From NCBI GenBank assembly GCA_025363755.1, contig JANYLQ010000045.1:124001-188000 (forward strand): a DNA stretch of 64,000 bases, read 5' to 3'. Positions within the stretch are counted from its first letter, which is position 1. Each line of letters starts with the position of its first letter. Shown piece after piece: positions 54,975 through 63,698 of the stretch. Position numbers and translations under genes: made by a program. The notes beneath the pieces were generated by a model. It saw only the letters and a list, made by a program, of their open reading frames with translations. It ran no database searches and was not told the origin of the DNA. Origin of the DNA: Hyphomicrobiales bacterium (lineage in GTDB: Bacteria; Pseudomonadota; Alphaproteobacteria; Rhizobiales; Aestuariivirgaceae).

Positions 54975-55080
54975 GTCATACTCCGACTGCAAAATTCACA
55001 ATATTCTGATTGAGCATGATGCTTTTTCGTCAATAAACGATTAACCATAAGCAAATCGGTCAAATTTCAAGGATTCTTCA

Positions 55081-56475
55081 ATGCGCGATGCCAGCCAGAT
55101 TATTTTGCCCCGAGATAGGGCTGCGGCGGTGAGTTTGGTAGTTATGAACAAAATGGAGTTGTCATTAAAACTCAAAGCTGCTTCGCCACGATTTAAGGCA
55201 TTGGTTCGCGGTCAGGGGTTTGAGGCTTCGGCGCTCAGTTTTGCTTTAATCTCGAACGAGCATGGCGAAACGTCGGAAATTTGGGTGGGGGCTCCCGCTG
55301 CGGATGCTGATCCCTTTGCCCTTGGAAGCTTGGCCAGCAAATTGCCGCCCGGCCATTATCGGTTCCAGGGACCCATCAGGGAGGCACATCTGGTAACGCT
55401 GGGTTGGTGCTTGGAGCTTTATAAATATGATCCGTTTCGCAAGGCGGAGGTGCGGTCCGTTACGTTGGAGTGCCCGGACAAAGTTGACCTTGGGGCGGTG
55501 ATTGAAGCGGCCAATGCCAGTTTTTGGGTGCGTGACATGATCAATACGCCTGCAAATTTGTTTGGGCCTGATGAGCTTGAGGCAGAGGCGCAAAAGCTGG
55601 CCAAAAATTTTAAAGCTGCGATCAAAGTTGTTCGCGGCAAAGTGTTGGCAAAAGAGTTTCCACTTATTCATGTGGTGGGGGCGGCCAGCACGCGCGCACC
55701 ACGGCTGATTGATTTTTCGTGGGGGAAATCCACTGCGCCAATGGTAACCCTTGTCGGCAAGGGCGTATGTTACGATACGGGCGGTCTCGACATCAAGCCA
55801 TCGTCAGGCATGATCCTCATGAAAAAGGATATGGGCGGAGCGGCGAATGTTTTGGGGCTGGCCAAACTGATTATGCAAGCCAAGCTTCCCATTCGGTTGC
55901 GCGTGCTGATCCCCGCCGTTGAAAATTCGATTTCGGGTGAAGCCTTCAGGTCGAGCGATGTTTTTAAAACGCGCAAAGGTCTGACGGTCGAAATTGGCAA
56001 CACCGATGCCGAAGGGCGGTTGATTTTATGCGAGGCGCTTGCCTTGGCCGACGAAGAGTCGCCCGATCTGTTGATTGATATGGCGACGCTTACAGGTGCG
56101 GCGCGGGTGGCGCTGGGGCCAGATCTTCCACCATTTTATACTGATGATGCCGCAGTGGCGATGGGATTGACCAAACATGCCGCCACTGAAAACGATCCGT
56201 TGTGGCAACTGCCTCTTTGGAAGCCATATTACAGCATGATTGAAACGCCGATTGCGGATTTGAACAATGCCGGCGCAGGGGGGTTTGCGGGTTCGATCAC
56301 GGCGGCTTTGTTTCTGAAACGCTTTGTTGAGAAGGCAAAAGCCTATGTGCATTTTGATATTTATGGGTGGGTGCCTAATGCTAAGGCTGGTCGACCTAAG
56401 GGTGGCGAAGCACAGGGCATGCGGGCGCTGTTTGCATTGATTCGTGAGCGTTACGGGAGCAGTAGGTTAGGTTGA
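55081..56475 (+). CDS. Leucyl aminopeptidase family protein (M17)
   Basis: A 464-residue M17 metallopeptidase. The metal and catalytic segments are VGKGVCYDTGGLDIKPSSGM, MKKDMGGAANVLG and the signature NTDAEGRLIL. The family removes N-terminal residues from peptides; this protein is of the shorter putative-aminopeptidase branch common in alphaproteobacteria. AAGGA precedes the ATG. It is divergent from the TPR lipoprotein with a 106-bp gap. Its physiological role could include processing peptides imported by the transporter at 45.8-51.0 kb, but that is only inference. Confidence 0.9.
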   Translation: MRDASQIILPRDRAAAVSLVVMNKMELSLKLKAASPRFKALVRGQGFEASALSFALISNEHGETSEIWVGAPAADADPFALGSLASKLPPGHYRFQGPIREAHLVTLGWCLELYKYDPFRKAEVRSVTLECPDKVDLGAVIEAANASFWVRDMINTPANLFGPDELEAEAQKLAKNFKAAIKVVRGKVLAKEFPLIHVVGAASTRAPRLIDFSWGKSTAPMVTLVGKGVCYDTGGLDIKPSSGMILMKKDMGGAANVLGLAKLIMQAKLPIRLRVLIPAVENSISGEAFRSSDVFKTRKGLTVEIGNTDAEGRLILCEALALADEESPDLLIDMATLTGAARVALGPDLPPFYTDDAAVAMGLTKHAATENDPLWQLPLWKPYYSMIETPIADLNNAGAGGFAGSITAALFLKRFVEKAKAYVHFDIYGWVPNAKAGRPKGGEAQGMRALFALIRERYGSSRLG

Positions 56476-56654
56476 ATTTCAAACAATATATGAGTCACTG
56501 GCAGGCGCTAAATGTCTCCAGTCCACTCCTAGGCAGACAAGAAATTTCGACTTATTGTGGACGGCTATGGGCCAGATGCTGACATTGGCAAACGAGGTTG
56601 CCTTGTAAAGTTATACGGATGTCGGTGAGATTTGAGTGTGATGATACAAATCAC

Positions 56655-57560
56655 TTAGGCCATTTGGAATGCCCAGTCGCAGAAGGCGACGATAGATACT
56701 CCCTTTGGATGATGGACTCGATGAACCACATAAAATCCATAGCCGGGAAGTGTCACTTCCGAAAGTCGTCGCAGCTTTCCAGTGGCAAGCTCGTCACGGA
56801 TCAGTATGTCACTGCAAATAGCAATACCCTGTCCCGCAACAACGGAATCAATGGCATGGAGTTCTTCTTCGAAACGAAGGCTCACTGTGTCTGCAAGGCG
56901 GGGTACCTTAAGGTAAGTTGCCCTTGCTTCCCTTTCCCACCGCTGCCATGTGGGCGCTTCTACATCCATGGGCGGCCAGCCGGTTTCAATACGCGGAAAA
57001 TCCGCGAGCTCAAAAGGTGTATGCATTCTGGCAGGTGCTCCGACAAGTGAGGGGCTGCCGACGACATGGAAGGTATCGCGGAATAGTTCGCGTGCAATAC
57101 CATCAATAGGCTGGTTGCGTGCATAGCGGATTGCTACGTCCGCATCGCCTGCGCTGAGGTCAAGCACGTCAAAGGTACTTATAATATCCAGCGAAATATC
57201 GGGATGCGTTCGCCGCCAATGGGTAAGCTTCGGTAATAACCAGCGAGCGGCAATGGCGTTTGTAGTTGTTACGCGCAGGCCATGAACAATTTGGACCGCG
57301 CCAACGTCGGCCAAAGCTTCGGCAATTCCATTGAAACCATCACGAATTGTCGGAAAGAGTTGCTTGCCAGCAGCCGTGAGTGAAAGTGGGCGCGGTTGGC
57401 GTCGAAACAGGCGTTGGCCACAATATTGCTCAAGAAGGCGGATTTGATGGCTAACTGCTGTTGGCGTGACACCGAGTTCATTGGCAGCTAGTTTGAAGCT
57501 TAAGTGCCGGGCCGCAGCTTCAAAAGCACGAAGTTCAATCAATGGCGGTAGGCGGCGCAT
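56655..57560 (-). CDS. LysR-family regulator (GcvA-like)
   Basis: A 301-residue regulator. The N-terminal helix-turn-helix (LRAFEAAARHLSFKLAANEL, then GVTPTAVSHQIRLLEQ) and the RLPPLIELRAFEAAAR start are of the GcvA subgroup, followed by a periplasmic-binding-type effector domain. It is divergent from an FAD-dependent oxidoreductase with an 84-bp gap, which fits the usual LysR arrangement in which the regulator controls its neighbour. The effector is unknown. Confidence 0.9.
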   Translation of the reverse strand: MRRLPPLIELRAFEAAARHLSFKLAANELGVTPTAVSHQIRLLEQYCGQRLFRRQPRPLSLTAAGKQLFPTIRDGFNGIAEALADVGAVQIVHGLRVTTTNAIAARWLLPKLTHWRRTHPDISLDIISTFDVLDLSAGDADVAIRYARNQPIDGIARELFRDTFHVVGSPSLVGAPARMHTPFELADFPRIETGWPPMDVEAPTWQRWEREARATYLKVPRLADTVSLRFEEELHAIDSVVAGQGIAICSDILIRDELATGKLRRLSEVTLPGYGFYVVHRVHHPKGVSIVAFCDWAFQMA

Positions 57561-57644
57561 GAAAGTATTCTAGATGAACTGAGTTCATCTGCAATGAGAT
57601 TCTTTGAATTTGCTTTTGCTGGAAGATGATGAAAGGTTCACCAT

Positions 57645-58856
57645 ATGACAGCGTTTAGGAAAAACTATGATCTTCTTATCGTGGGTGGCGGCCTCGCTGG
57701 TTCGGTGCTGGCGAGGGCCATCGCACTTGAAGGTTTTAAAGTCTTGGTCATCGAAAAGGAAACCAAATTTAAAGATCGCGTTCGCGGTGAAGTACTGCTC
57801 CCTTGGGGAACCGTAGAAGCCAAGGAATTGGGCATCTACGACATCCTTTTGGCAAGCTGCGCCAAAGAAGCAGCCAGAGAACATTTCTTCTATTCAGGCA
57901 AGGCATCAGAGCCACGTGACTTTCGAACCACGACGCCAAAATGCACTTGCGTTCTTTCTTTCCATCATCCGGAGATGCAGGAAGTCCTGCTTAACCATGC
58001 TGCCCAAGCTGGAGCAGAGGTCTGGCGTGGTGCAATACTTGCGGAGCTCCGTATTGGTTTGATGCCGGAAGCTGAAATTATCTACGATGGCCAAACCACG
58101 ACTGTCAGCGCCCGACTGGTCGTCGGAGCAGATGGGAGAGAATCGCAGATTGCAACACTCTTAGGATTAGCCCGTACCATTGACCCGACCGAACTATTCA
58201 CGGGCGGACTACAACTGACGGGTGATATTGAGATTGAACATGCCTTGTACTTCTTCCTCGACGCCATTACTGGGCGGGGAAGTATTCTCATCCAAAACAA
58301 ACCGGGGAATTTTCGCGCCTATCTGCTGCACCACAAGGATGCCCTGCCGAGACGTCTATCCGGCGAGCGTGATCTTACTGCAGTGATGAAACACTTCGCT
58401 GAGATAGGAATTCCCAAGGCTTGGTTGGAACGACTGACACCGCACGGCATATTTGCAACATTTGATGGCGCCCACCGTTGGATAACAAACCCCACACGCG
58501 GCAACTGCGTGCTGATCGGCGATGCTGCTTCTGCAAGTGATCCAGTATGGGGGAATGGGCTGTCGCGAACTCTACGCGACGTGAGAATATTGCGTGATTG
58601 GCTTCTCAAGCTTAAGGACTGGTCAAGAGCAGCAGATGCCTATGCCGCCGATCACGACTACTTTTTTCAACGTCTTCGCCGCGCCGAACGGCTGAACGCC
58701 ACGCTGCATTTTTCTATGGGAGAAAGGGCAGAATCCAGACGACAGCGTGCATATGCGTTGATGGACAACAACCAGGAGCTCAATCCCGATGTTGCTGGTC
58801 TTGGACCAGAAGCACGTTGTAGTGATTATGTGATCAATACCTTGCTCGGTGAATAA
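57645..58856 (+). CDS. FAD-dependent oxidoreductase (group A monooxygenase-like)
   Basis: A 403-residue flavoprotein. The FAD motifs are complete: VGGGLAGSVLARAIALEG near the start, VGADGRES in the middle and CVLIGDAASASDP toward the end, the order of class A flavin monooxygenases (hydroxylases). The N-terminal domain continues with RVRGEVLLPWGT. It is divergent from a LysR gene and stands alone on its strand. It may hydroxylate an aromatic or other small molecule, or act as a geranylgeranyl-reductase-like enzyme; the substrate is unknown. Confidence 0.85.
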   Translation: MTAFRKNYDLLIVGGGLAGSVLARAIALEGFKVLVIEKETKFKDRVRGEVLLPWGTVEAKELGIYDILLASCAKEAAREHFFYSGKASEPRDFRTTTPKCTCVLSFHHPEMQEVLLNHAAQAGAEVWRGAILAELRIGLMPEAEIIYDGQTTTVSARLVVGADGRESQIATLLGLARTIDPTELFTGGLQLTGDIEIEHALYFFLDAITGRGSILIQNKPGNFRAYLLHHKDALPRRLSGERDLTAVMKHFAEIGIPKAWLERLTPHGIFATFDGAHRWITNPTRGNCVLIGDAASASDPVWGNGLSRTLRDVRILRDWLLKLKDWSRAADAYAADHDYFFQRLRRAERLNATLHFSMGERAESRRQRAYALMDNNQELNPDVAGLGPEARCSDYVINTLLGE

Positions 58857-58978
58857 TGTTCCTTCATTGCTAGGTTGGCAGATTAGAGCACTCCCCGAAT
58901 TTTCAACTCCGAGCATGATCTCTTTTGGTCAACTGATTTGTCAAATGTCACATATGCATTACTTCTAAATATCCGCTC

Positions 58979-59031
58979 AGGGTCAAACTCGTAGGTTTGG
59001 CCATGTGCATACCAAGTCAGCTTACCACTTG
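58979..59031 (-). repeat. 53-bp repeat, copy A (inverted relative to copy B)
   Basis: Read on the minus strand, this 53-base segment matches 63517-63569 on the plus strand at 48 of 53 positions by eye. Both encode the peptide SGKLTW, then HGQ and YEFDP, in frame, and similarity continues weakly upstream (LF and C residues). The two copies face each other 4.5 kb apart. Confidence 0.75.
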
Positions 59032-59106
59032 AGAGCAGGCCACATGCAGAACTGAACAATCGGAAACTTCGGGCCAAGACCTGACATTAGCAGTGAGTGA
59101 ACTGAT

Positions 59107-59155
59107 CAGACGTTATTGATGATCTCCTACGACAGAGAAGATCTCATAATGTCTG
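59107..59155. repeat. Long imperfect inverted repeat
   Basis: Outer arms CAGACGTTAT (59107-59116) and ATAATGTCTG (59146-59155) match at 9 of 10 positions, and inner arms TGATGATCTCC / GAAGATCTCA are nearly complementary around TACGACAGA. It makes a hairpin of about 20 bp and could be a small mobile-element end, an RNA structure or an operator. Confidence 0.55.
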
Positions 59156-59202
59156 GAACAAAAAATTGGGACGGCCAATGCGGGATAGGTTACAAATGAT
59201 AG

Positions 59203-59230
59203 CATTTCGGGGGAGCAAGCCCCCCGAATG
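59203..59230. terminator. GC-rich hairpin
   Basis: CATTTCGGGGG and CCCCCCGAATG pair except at one position around a short AGCAAG-type loop. There is no T-run after it on either strand, so it may be a structural or attenuating element between converging genes. Confidence 0.45.
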
Positions 59231-59289
59231 GTAAGCGCATAAATCTAACGTCATGGAGTCATGGTTGGGTCACGAATTTAGTCTAGGCC

Positions 59290-59583
59290 TCAGCGGATGC
59301 TCATATTCACTGGCAAGTAGAAAAAATTCTTGGATTCACTCGCCGTGCTTATGGGATGAGCAAAACGTGCCAGCGAAGGATGGGCCTCCCCAAGGGCTGC
59401 CAAGTCTACGCCCATGTCTTTAAGGAAGTGGTGATCTAGCGTCCCCAAATAGGCGATTTGCCGTTTGGCAACCTGTTTTTGCTGACGTGCTTCAAGCATT
59501 TGCTTGAGCCAGCTCAGTACTGGCATAGACCGGACGTGTTCTGAAGATTGGAAGTGCTTGGCATCTGCCAGATATGCATGCAT
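59290..59583 (-). CDS. Small DUF1127 (YjiS-like) protein
   Basis: A 97-residue basic protein. The central stretch QIAYLGTLDHHFLKDMGVDL (about residues 43-62) is the DUF1127 motif, in which a leucine/aspartate-rich helix follows an Arg/Lys-rich one. Small DUF1127 proteins in alphaproteobacteria affect phosphate and carbon metabolism and RNA turnover. It is divergent from a large BTAD-type regulator gene (127-bp gap), which may control it. Confidence 0.75.
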   Translation of the reverse strand: MHAYLADAKHFQSSEHVRSMPVLSWLKQMLEARQQKQVAKRQIAYLGTLDHHFLKDMGVDLAALGEAHPSLARFAHPISTASESKNFFYLPVNMSIR

Positions 59584-59710
59584 TGTGGTTTTCCTCTGGT
59601 TGCGCCTGGCCTACCGTTGTGGTTGGCTTCAGGCTAATAGGGAGAAACTAGCCGGACGGCGCGATTTGCCCGGTTGCCCAGCGTAAGATTGCCGTAAGAG
59701 TTCATAAAAA

Positions 59711-61690
59711 ATGATCGATCAGGTCAAAAATCAGGATTTTTCCAGCCCTGCAGATGTTTTGGTTCCAATCCGGCTTCGACTTTTTGGGACATTCAGCCTG
59801 ATTCTGCCCATCGACCGTGAATTGCAGATCACGAGCAAGAAGAATCGGGCGCTTCTTGCTATACTTGCCATTTCGCCGGGCGGACAAGCCAAACGAGATC
59901 GCCTCTGCGAATTGCTATGGGGTGATAGGGGTGACGAGCAGGCGCGCAGCAGTCTGCGGCAATCGCTTGCCGTAATGCGAAAAGAACTCGGAGAAGCCGA
60001 GCCATTATTGCTTCATACTCGCGAAGATATCATTATGCTGAGAACATCCGAAGTTAGTGTTGACACGATTGAATTCTTGAAGCTCTCCAAGGCTTCAGAT
60101 TCTGCATCACTTCGGCATGCATCGGAGATCTATTCCGGTGAACTTCTTGCCGACACATCAGTAAAGGACCAACCATTTGAGGACTGGCTGGCTGCCGAAC
60201 GACGGCGGTTGGAAGATCACGCAATCAGTGTACTTGAGAAGCTCACCGAATTTGAGACGGGACAAGATCGTATTTCAACAGCTAAGCGTCTGGTTGAACT
60301 GGACCCATTGCGCGAATCTTCCCATCGCACGCTCATGGACGCTTATCATAAAATTGGCGAAAATGGTCTTGCGCTTAGGCAGTACGAAATCTGTCAAGAA
60401 CTTCTGAAATCAGAATTGGGCGTCGAACCGGCACGTCAGACACAGGAGATCAAACAGAAGATTGCTGAAAAAGTAGAAGTTTTCGAGGCAAGCGTCCAAT
60501 CGACGGAAAGTATTCCATCTGTTCCGAGAGATACCATGCGGCTATCCATCGCCGTCCTGCCTTTCATCAATCTAAGCGGCGATTCTACCCAAGATTATTT
60601 TAGTGACGGCATAACAGAAGACATAAGCACGGAACTTGCCCGCTTTCATTCTTTGTCCGTTATCGCCCGCAATTCGTCGTTTCAATTTCGAGGTCTGGGA
60701 GTCGATCTGGCTGCGGTGCGAAGGGTACTCGGCGTCCGCTACATAGTCGATGGCAGCATCCGGAAATCCGGTACCAATGTCCGCGTTTCCGCTCGGCTAA
60801 TCGATGCCGAGTCCGGAAACCAACTCTGGGCGGAGCGTTATGACCGGACCATGGAAGAAGTCTTCGCGGTCCAAGACGAAGTGGTTGAAACCATCGTCTC
60901 CACCTTGGAAAGCCGTTTGGCCGCCACTGGAGCTGCCCGGGTGCGTAGCAAGCCGACAACAAGTTGGGTTGCTTATGACTATTTTCTGCAGGCCAGAGAA
61001 CTCAGCAATCATTTCAGAATACACGAGGCCGATGGCTTTTTGGCAAGGGCAATTGAACTCGATCCCAACTATGTCCATGCTTATGCTTGGCGCGCCTCTA
61101 CGCTGGTCGTAAAGTACTGGGACGACTGGAAGCCGGAGACATTGCAGGAAGCCGCAGCTTGTGCCGAAAAGGCCCTGTCATTGGACGACGCCGATGCTTG
61201 GTGTCATCATGCAATGGGCTATGTTGCACTTCATGCAAACAATCACTCACTCGCCAGCTCGCACTTGGAGCGTGCGATGAGACTCAATCCAAATGATGTC
61301 AACATTACTACCGACTATGCGAACTGCCTCACCTATATGGGTCGCTTTGACGAGGCCTTGAGATATCTGGACAAGGCGATGCAGCGCAACCCGTTTCCAC
61401 CGACGTGGATTTGGGAGGTACGCTGCACAGCGCTTCTTCAATCTAAACGCTATGAAGATGCCATCAGCGCACTTCAAAATATGCCAATCGAACATTACTT
61501 TACTCACGCACTATTGGCGGCGGCCCTTGCTTGGGCGGGGCATATAGAGAATGCACGCCGCGAAGTTGCCCTAGCTCTGGCGCTAAAGCCGGACTTAACA
61601 GTTTCCATCTACGGGTTATATCCTTGGATGTACGAATTCCACCGGAAGCATATCCTAGATGGCCTTCGTATGGCGGGTTTGCCCGAGTAG
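59711..61690 (+). CDS. BTAD/TolB-like/TPR transcriptional regulator
   Basis: A 659-residue multidomain protein. Residues about 20-95 form a winged helix of the OmpR/SARP type (LRLFGTFSLILPIDRELQ, then RDRLCELLWGDRGDEQARSS). Residues about 100-255 form the BTAD helical domain (SELGVEPARQTQEIKQKI). Residues about 270-390 form a TolB-like N-terminal domain (IAVLPFINLSGDSTQDYFSD, GITEDI). TPR repeats follow to the end (YVHAYAWRAS, AMRLNPNDVNITTDYANCL). This combination is common in Hyphomicrobiales as a regulator next to small or membrane-protein genes. It starts at ATG 59711. Target genes are unknown; the divergent DUF1127 gene is the nearest candidate. Confidence 0.85.
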   Translation: MIDQVKNQDFSSPADVLVPIRLRLFGTFSLILPIDRELQITSKKNRALLAILAISPGGQAKRDRLCELLWGDRGDEQARSSLRQSLAVMRKELGEAEPLLLHTREDIIMLRTSEVSVDTIEFLKLSKASDSASLRHASEIYSGELLADTSVKDQPFEDWLAAERRRLEDHAISVLEKLTEFETGQDRISTAKRLVELDPLRESSHRTLMDAYHKIGENGLALRQYEICQELLKSELGVEPARQTQEIKQKIAEKVEVFEASVQSTESIPSVPRDTMRLSIAVLPFINLSGDSTQDYFSDGITEDISTELARFHSLSVIARNSSFQFRGLGVDLAAVRRVLGVRYIVDGSIRKSGTNVRVSARLIDAESGNQLWAERYDRTMEEVFAVQDEVVETIVSTLESRLAATGAARVRSKPTTSWVAYDYFLQARELSNHFRIHEADGFLARAIELDPNYVHAYAWRASTLVVKYWDDWKPETLQEAAACAEKALSLDDADAWCHHAMGYVALHANNHSLASSHLERAMRLNPNDVNITTDYANCLTYMGRFDEALRYLDKAMQRNPFPPTWIWEVRCTALLQSKRYEDAISALQNMPIEHYFTHALLAAALAWAGHIENARREVALALALKPDLTVSIYGLYPWMYEFHRKHILDGLRMAGLPE

Positions 61691-62034
61691 GCCGTTGTCT
61701 ACTACCGTTTGTTAGGCTGGATGAGGTGGACGTCGCCACACGATCTGCCGTAGACTGTCAGCGAGCAAGTTTCTCCCAATTGCAACCTAGGCCAAATTCG
61801 AACGGAAGCGATGACCGATCATGGTCATGAACGATTGTTATGGTTTGCTCGCACATCGTCCGCTTCGCAAATGATCACGGCCAAATTTCTAAGGAAAGCA
61901 GACCTCGTCAACATTTAGTCTGCTCTCCGATGTAACTCAGACAATTTGCAAATGGTGTCAATGGCGGAGACAAAATGGGCCAAGAGCAGACTAAAAAAGT
62001 GCAGCAGCTGGTCTAACTTTATTATTTCGCCTTC
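61691..62034. other. 344-bp gap after the BTAD regulator
   Basis: No gene seen. A 7-bp inverted repeat AGCAGAC / GTCTGCT with a 14-base spacer lies at about 61898-61925. A minus-strand frame at 62022-62084 would encode only 20 residues and is not called. The 3' part probably carries the promoter of the membrane protein gene that follows. Confidence 0.45.
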
Positions 62035-62730
62035 TTGAGATTCAGAAATTCCTTAATTTGGGATAGATCGGATGGATCAGCCATGCTGCCGTGGCTAGTG
62101 CCGGTTGGCAAAGGGGCGGGCGGGAGAAACGAGCGGGTTCGGAGGCTGACTGACCGAGATGATAGGACGAAGTGGCTTGTGCTAACGGAAAATGCTAGTT
62201 GGTTTGAAGTGATAAAAGCGATTACGAACTTCATCCTGTTTCAGCTAGCCTGGTTTGCAGCGGTCATCGGCGGAGCACGCGGCTGGCCGATACTCGGGGT
62301 GTTACCGGCCATTGTTGTTGTCGCAATCCACCTTGGATCTAATCTTGCTCAGGTGAAGCAGGAGATAATGCTCGTCTTAGGTGTGACTGCCTTGGGGGCG
62401 ATTTTTGAAACCGCGTTTATTGCCCTTGGTACGCTGAACTACGCCAGACCTAGCGATATTGCTGCGCTGCCGCCGATTTGGATTATCGCACTCTGGTTTG
62501 CTTTCGGCACGTTGCCACATGGGAGCTTGAAGTGGTTGTCTGGCAGAATATGGCCTCAACTACTTCTTGGCGCAGTCTTTGGCCCTCTGAGCTATTTGGG
62601 CGGCGTTAAGCTTGGTGCCGCCACTTTGGGTGAACCAATTGTAAATTCTCTTGCAGTTATCGGGTGTGGCTGGGCACTGGCACTGGCGCTGATTTTCCAA
62701 ATGGCTAATAGATTGCGGGCCGAGCTGTAG
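62035..62730 (+). CDS. DUF2878-type membrane protein (start uncertain)
   Basis: The frame gives up to 231 residues, of which the last about 173 form a membrane protein with about five helices (NFILFQLAWFAAVIGG near its start, then PPIWIIALWFAFGTLPHG and FGPLSYLGGVKLGAA). These match the DUF2878 layout, whose members are usually about 170 residues. The first 55 residues are charged and unlike the family, so translation probably begins at GTG 62179 or GTG 62209 rather than 62035. Role unknown. Confidence 0.65.
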   Translation: MRFRNSLIWDRSDGSAMLPWLVPVGKGAGGRNERVRRLTDRDDRTKWLVLTENASWFEVIKAITNFILFQLAWFAAVIGGARGWPILGVLPAIVVVAIHLGSNLAQVKQEIMLVLGVTALGAIFETAFIALGTLNYARPSDIAALPPIWIIALWFAFGTLPHGSLKWLSGRIWPQLLLGAVFGPLSYLGGVKLGAATLGEPIVNSLAVIGCGWALALALIFQMANRLRAEL

Positions 62731-62818
62731 TCAATCGTCTGAGTCGATAGCTATTATATTATGCGCTTCACAACCTTTCCATCCGCATTGCGCTCGCAGA
62801 ACGCTATCCCTCCGTGCT

Positions 62819-63328
62819 TCACCATTTCAGGCACGCCTTAGGTGGCCAAAATGCTGTGTCATGATCTGGGTGTTGTTTGCAACTCAATCGGATCTTTTCA
62901 AATCTTTCGGGCGTATCGCCTACTCCGTTGTCACTTTCGCCGCTCTTCGTACCGGGAAGAGATAGCACCTCACTCAACCACGGTTCACGTGATTCAAGCC
63001 CGTACTGAAATTCTGGTTTCATTTCAGAATGCCGATCAAGTGATCCAATCGAAACCGCAATTCGCGGCTGGGAGACAAACTTGTAGACGATGGGCGTTCC
63101 GCAGCCGCGACAGAACCCGCGCAGCGCATCGTCGGAACTCTTGAAGTATGTGATTTCCCCTCGGGTCAGCCTGAAGTAAGCAGTATCTACATCAGCAAAC
63201 GCGCCGAAGAAATTTCCAAATTGCTTTTGGCACATGCGGCAATGGCAAATGCAAGGGTTTCCCGGTCGTGCGGATAGTGCATAACGAACGGCACCGCATT
63301 GGCATCCACCAGCCCACTCTTCTAACAT
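62819..63328 (-). CDS. GFA-domain protein (zinc, glutathione-dependent formaldehyde-activating-like)
   Basis: A 169-residue protein. The zinc cysteines are present: GGCQCGAVRYAL, ICHCRMCQKQFG and GFCRGCGTPI. The GFA/CENP-V domain covers about residues 5-125, with an extra C-terminal 40 residues ending FWPPKACLKW. Family members include Gfa, which adds formaldehyde to glutathione, but most are uncharacterised. Divergent from the small ORF at 63372. Confidence 0.88.
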   Translation of the reverse strand: MLEEWAGGCQCGAVRYALSARPGNPCICHCRMCQKQFGNFFGAFADVDTAYFRLTRGEITYFKSSDDALRGFCRGCGTPIVYKFVSQPRIAVSIGSLDRHSEMKPEFQYGLESREPWLSEVLSLPGTKSGESDNGVGDTPERFEKIRLSCKQHPDHDTAFWPPKACLKW

Positions 63329-63371
63329 GTTTTCACTCCGCGCTCGTAGTTGTCTAGCAGAAGGATTTCAG

Positions 63372-63671
63372 ATGCTCCAATCCAAGCTATCGGAAGATTT
63401 CGAACTGGTCGATAGGTCTTGGTCTGATGTGGCTGTGAATGAGGCTCCTCGCCGTTACCCGGCTTCCACTTCTGGCCCTTTGCTTCTGTTCGGTAACTTA
63501 AACGTTTGCCAGCTTCCAAGCGGTAAGCTGACTTGGCATGGACATGGTCAAAACTACGAGTTTGACCCTTACCTGAAGTCCGATCCCAGGAGGTCCGCCG
63601 TTGCAGACCTGCACGAAGAAGGGAAAGCGCCAACTTCCTTTGCTTGTCCTACTACTGTATCTATAAACTGA
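63372..63671 (+). CDS. Small hypothetical protein carrying the repeat peptide
   Basis: A possible 99-residue product starting at ATG 63372 with AAGGA 6 bases upstream. Residues about 47-66 (LPSGKLTWHGHGQNYEFDP region) match the fragment encoded in inverted orientation at 58979-59031. The rest is not recognised and ends without obvious domain structure. It could be a real small gene of an unknown family, of which the left copy is a decayed version, or a remnant itself. Confidence 0.35.
   Translation: MLQSKLSEDFELVDRSWSDVAVNEAPRRYPASTSGPLLLFGNLNVCQLPSGKLTWHGHGQNYEFDPYLKSDPRRSAVADLHEEGKAPTSFACPTTVSIN
63517..63569 (+). repeat. 53-bp repeat, copy B
   Basis: Plus-strand counterpart of 58979-59031 (48 of 53 bases identical by eye, inverted orientation). 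The five mismatches preserve the reading frame, and the peptides differ at only a few residues, which suggests the frame was coding in both copies. Confidence 0.75.
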
Positions 63672-63698
63672 AATATCTACGAACTGAAAGGCCAAACC

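Larger units (their letters stand above)
58857..59289. other. 433-bp convergent intergenic region with repeat and hairpins
   Basis: No sure gene. A minus-strand fragment (about 58883-59077) encodes SGKLTWYAHGQTYEFDP, which matches a segment at 63.5 kb (see the repeat entries). Two inverted repeats follow: 59107-59155 and 59203-59230. The second could end the DUF1127 gene or the oxidoreductase gene, although neither has a good T-run. Confidence 0.55.

Noticed and set aside
56598-57050. 150-codon plus-strand frame
   Set aside because: It is antisense to the C-terminal half of the LysR gene and encodes a Cys-rich, unstructured-looking product.
22022-62084. Possible 20-residue peptide at 62022-62084 on the minus strand, and other very short frames
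   Set aside because: The frame ends in FLNLKKAK and looks protein-like but has no usable ribosome site and is too short to support.
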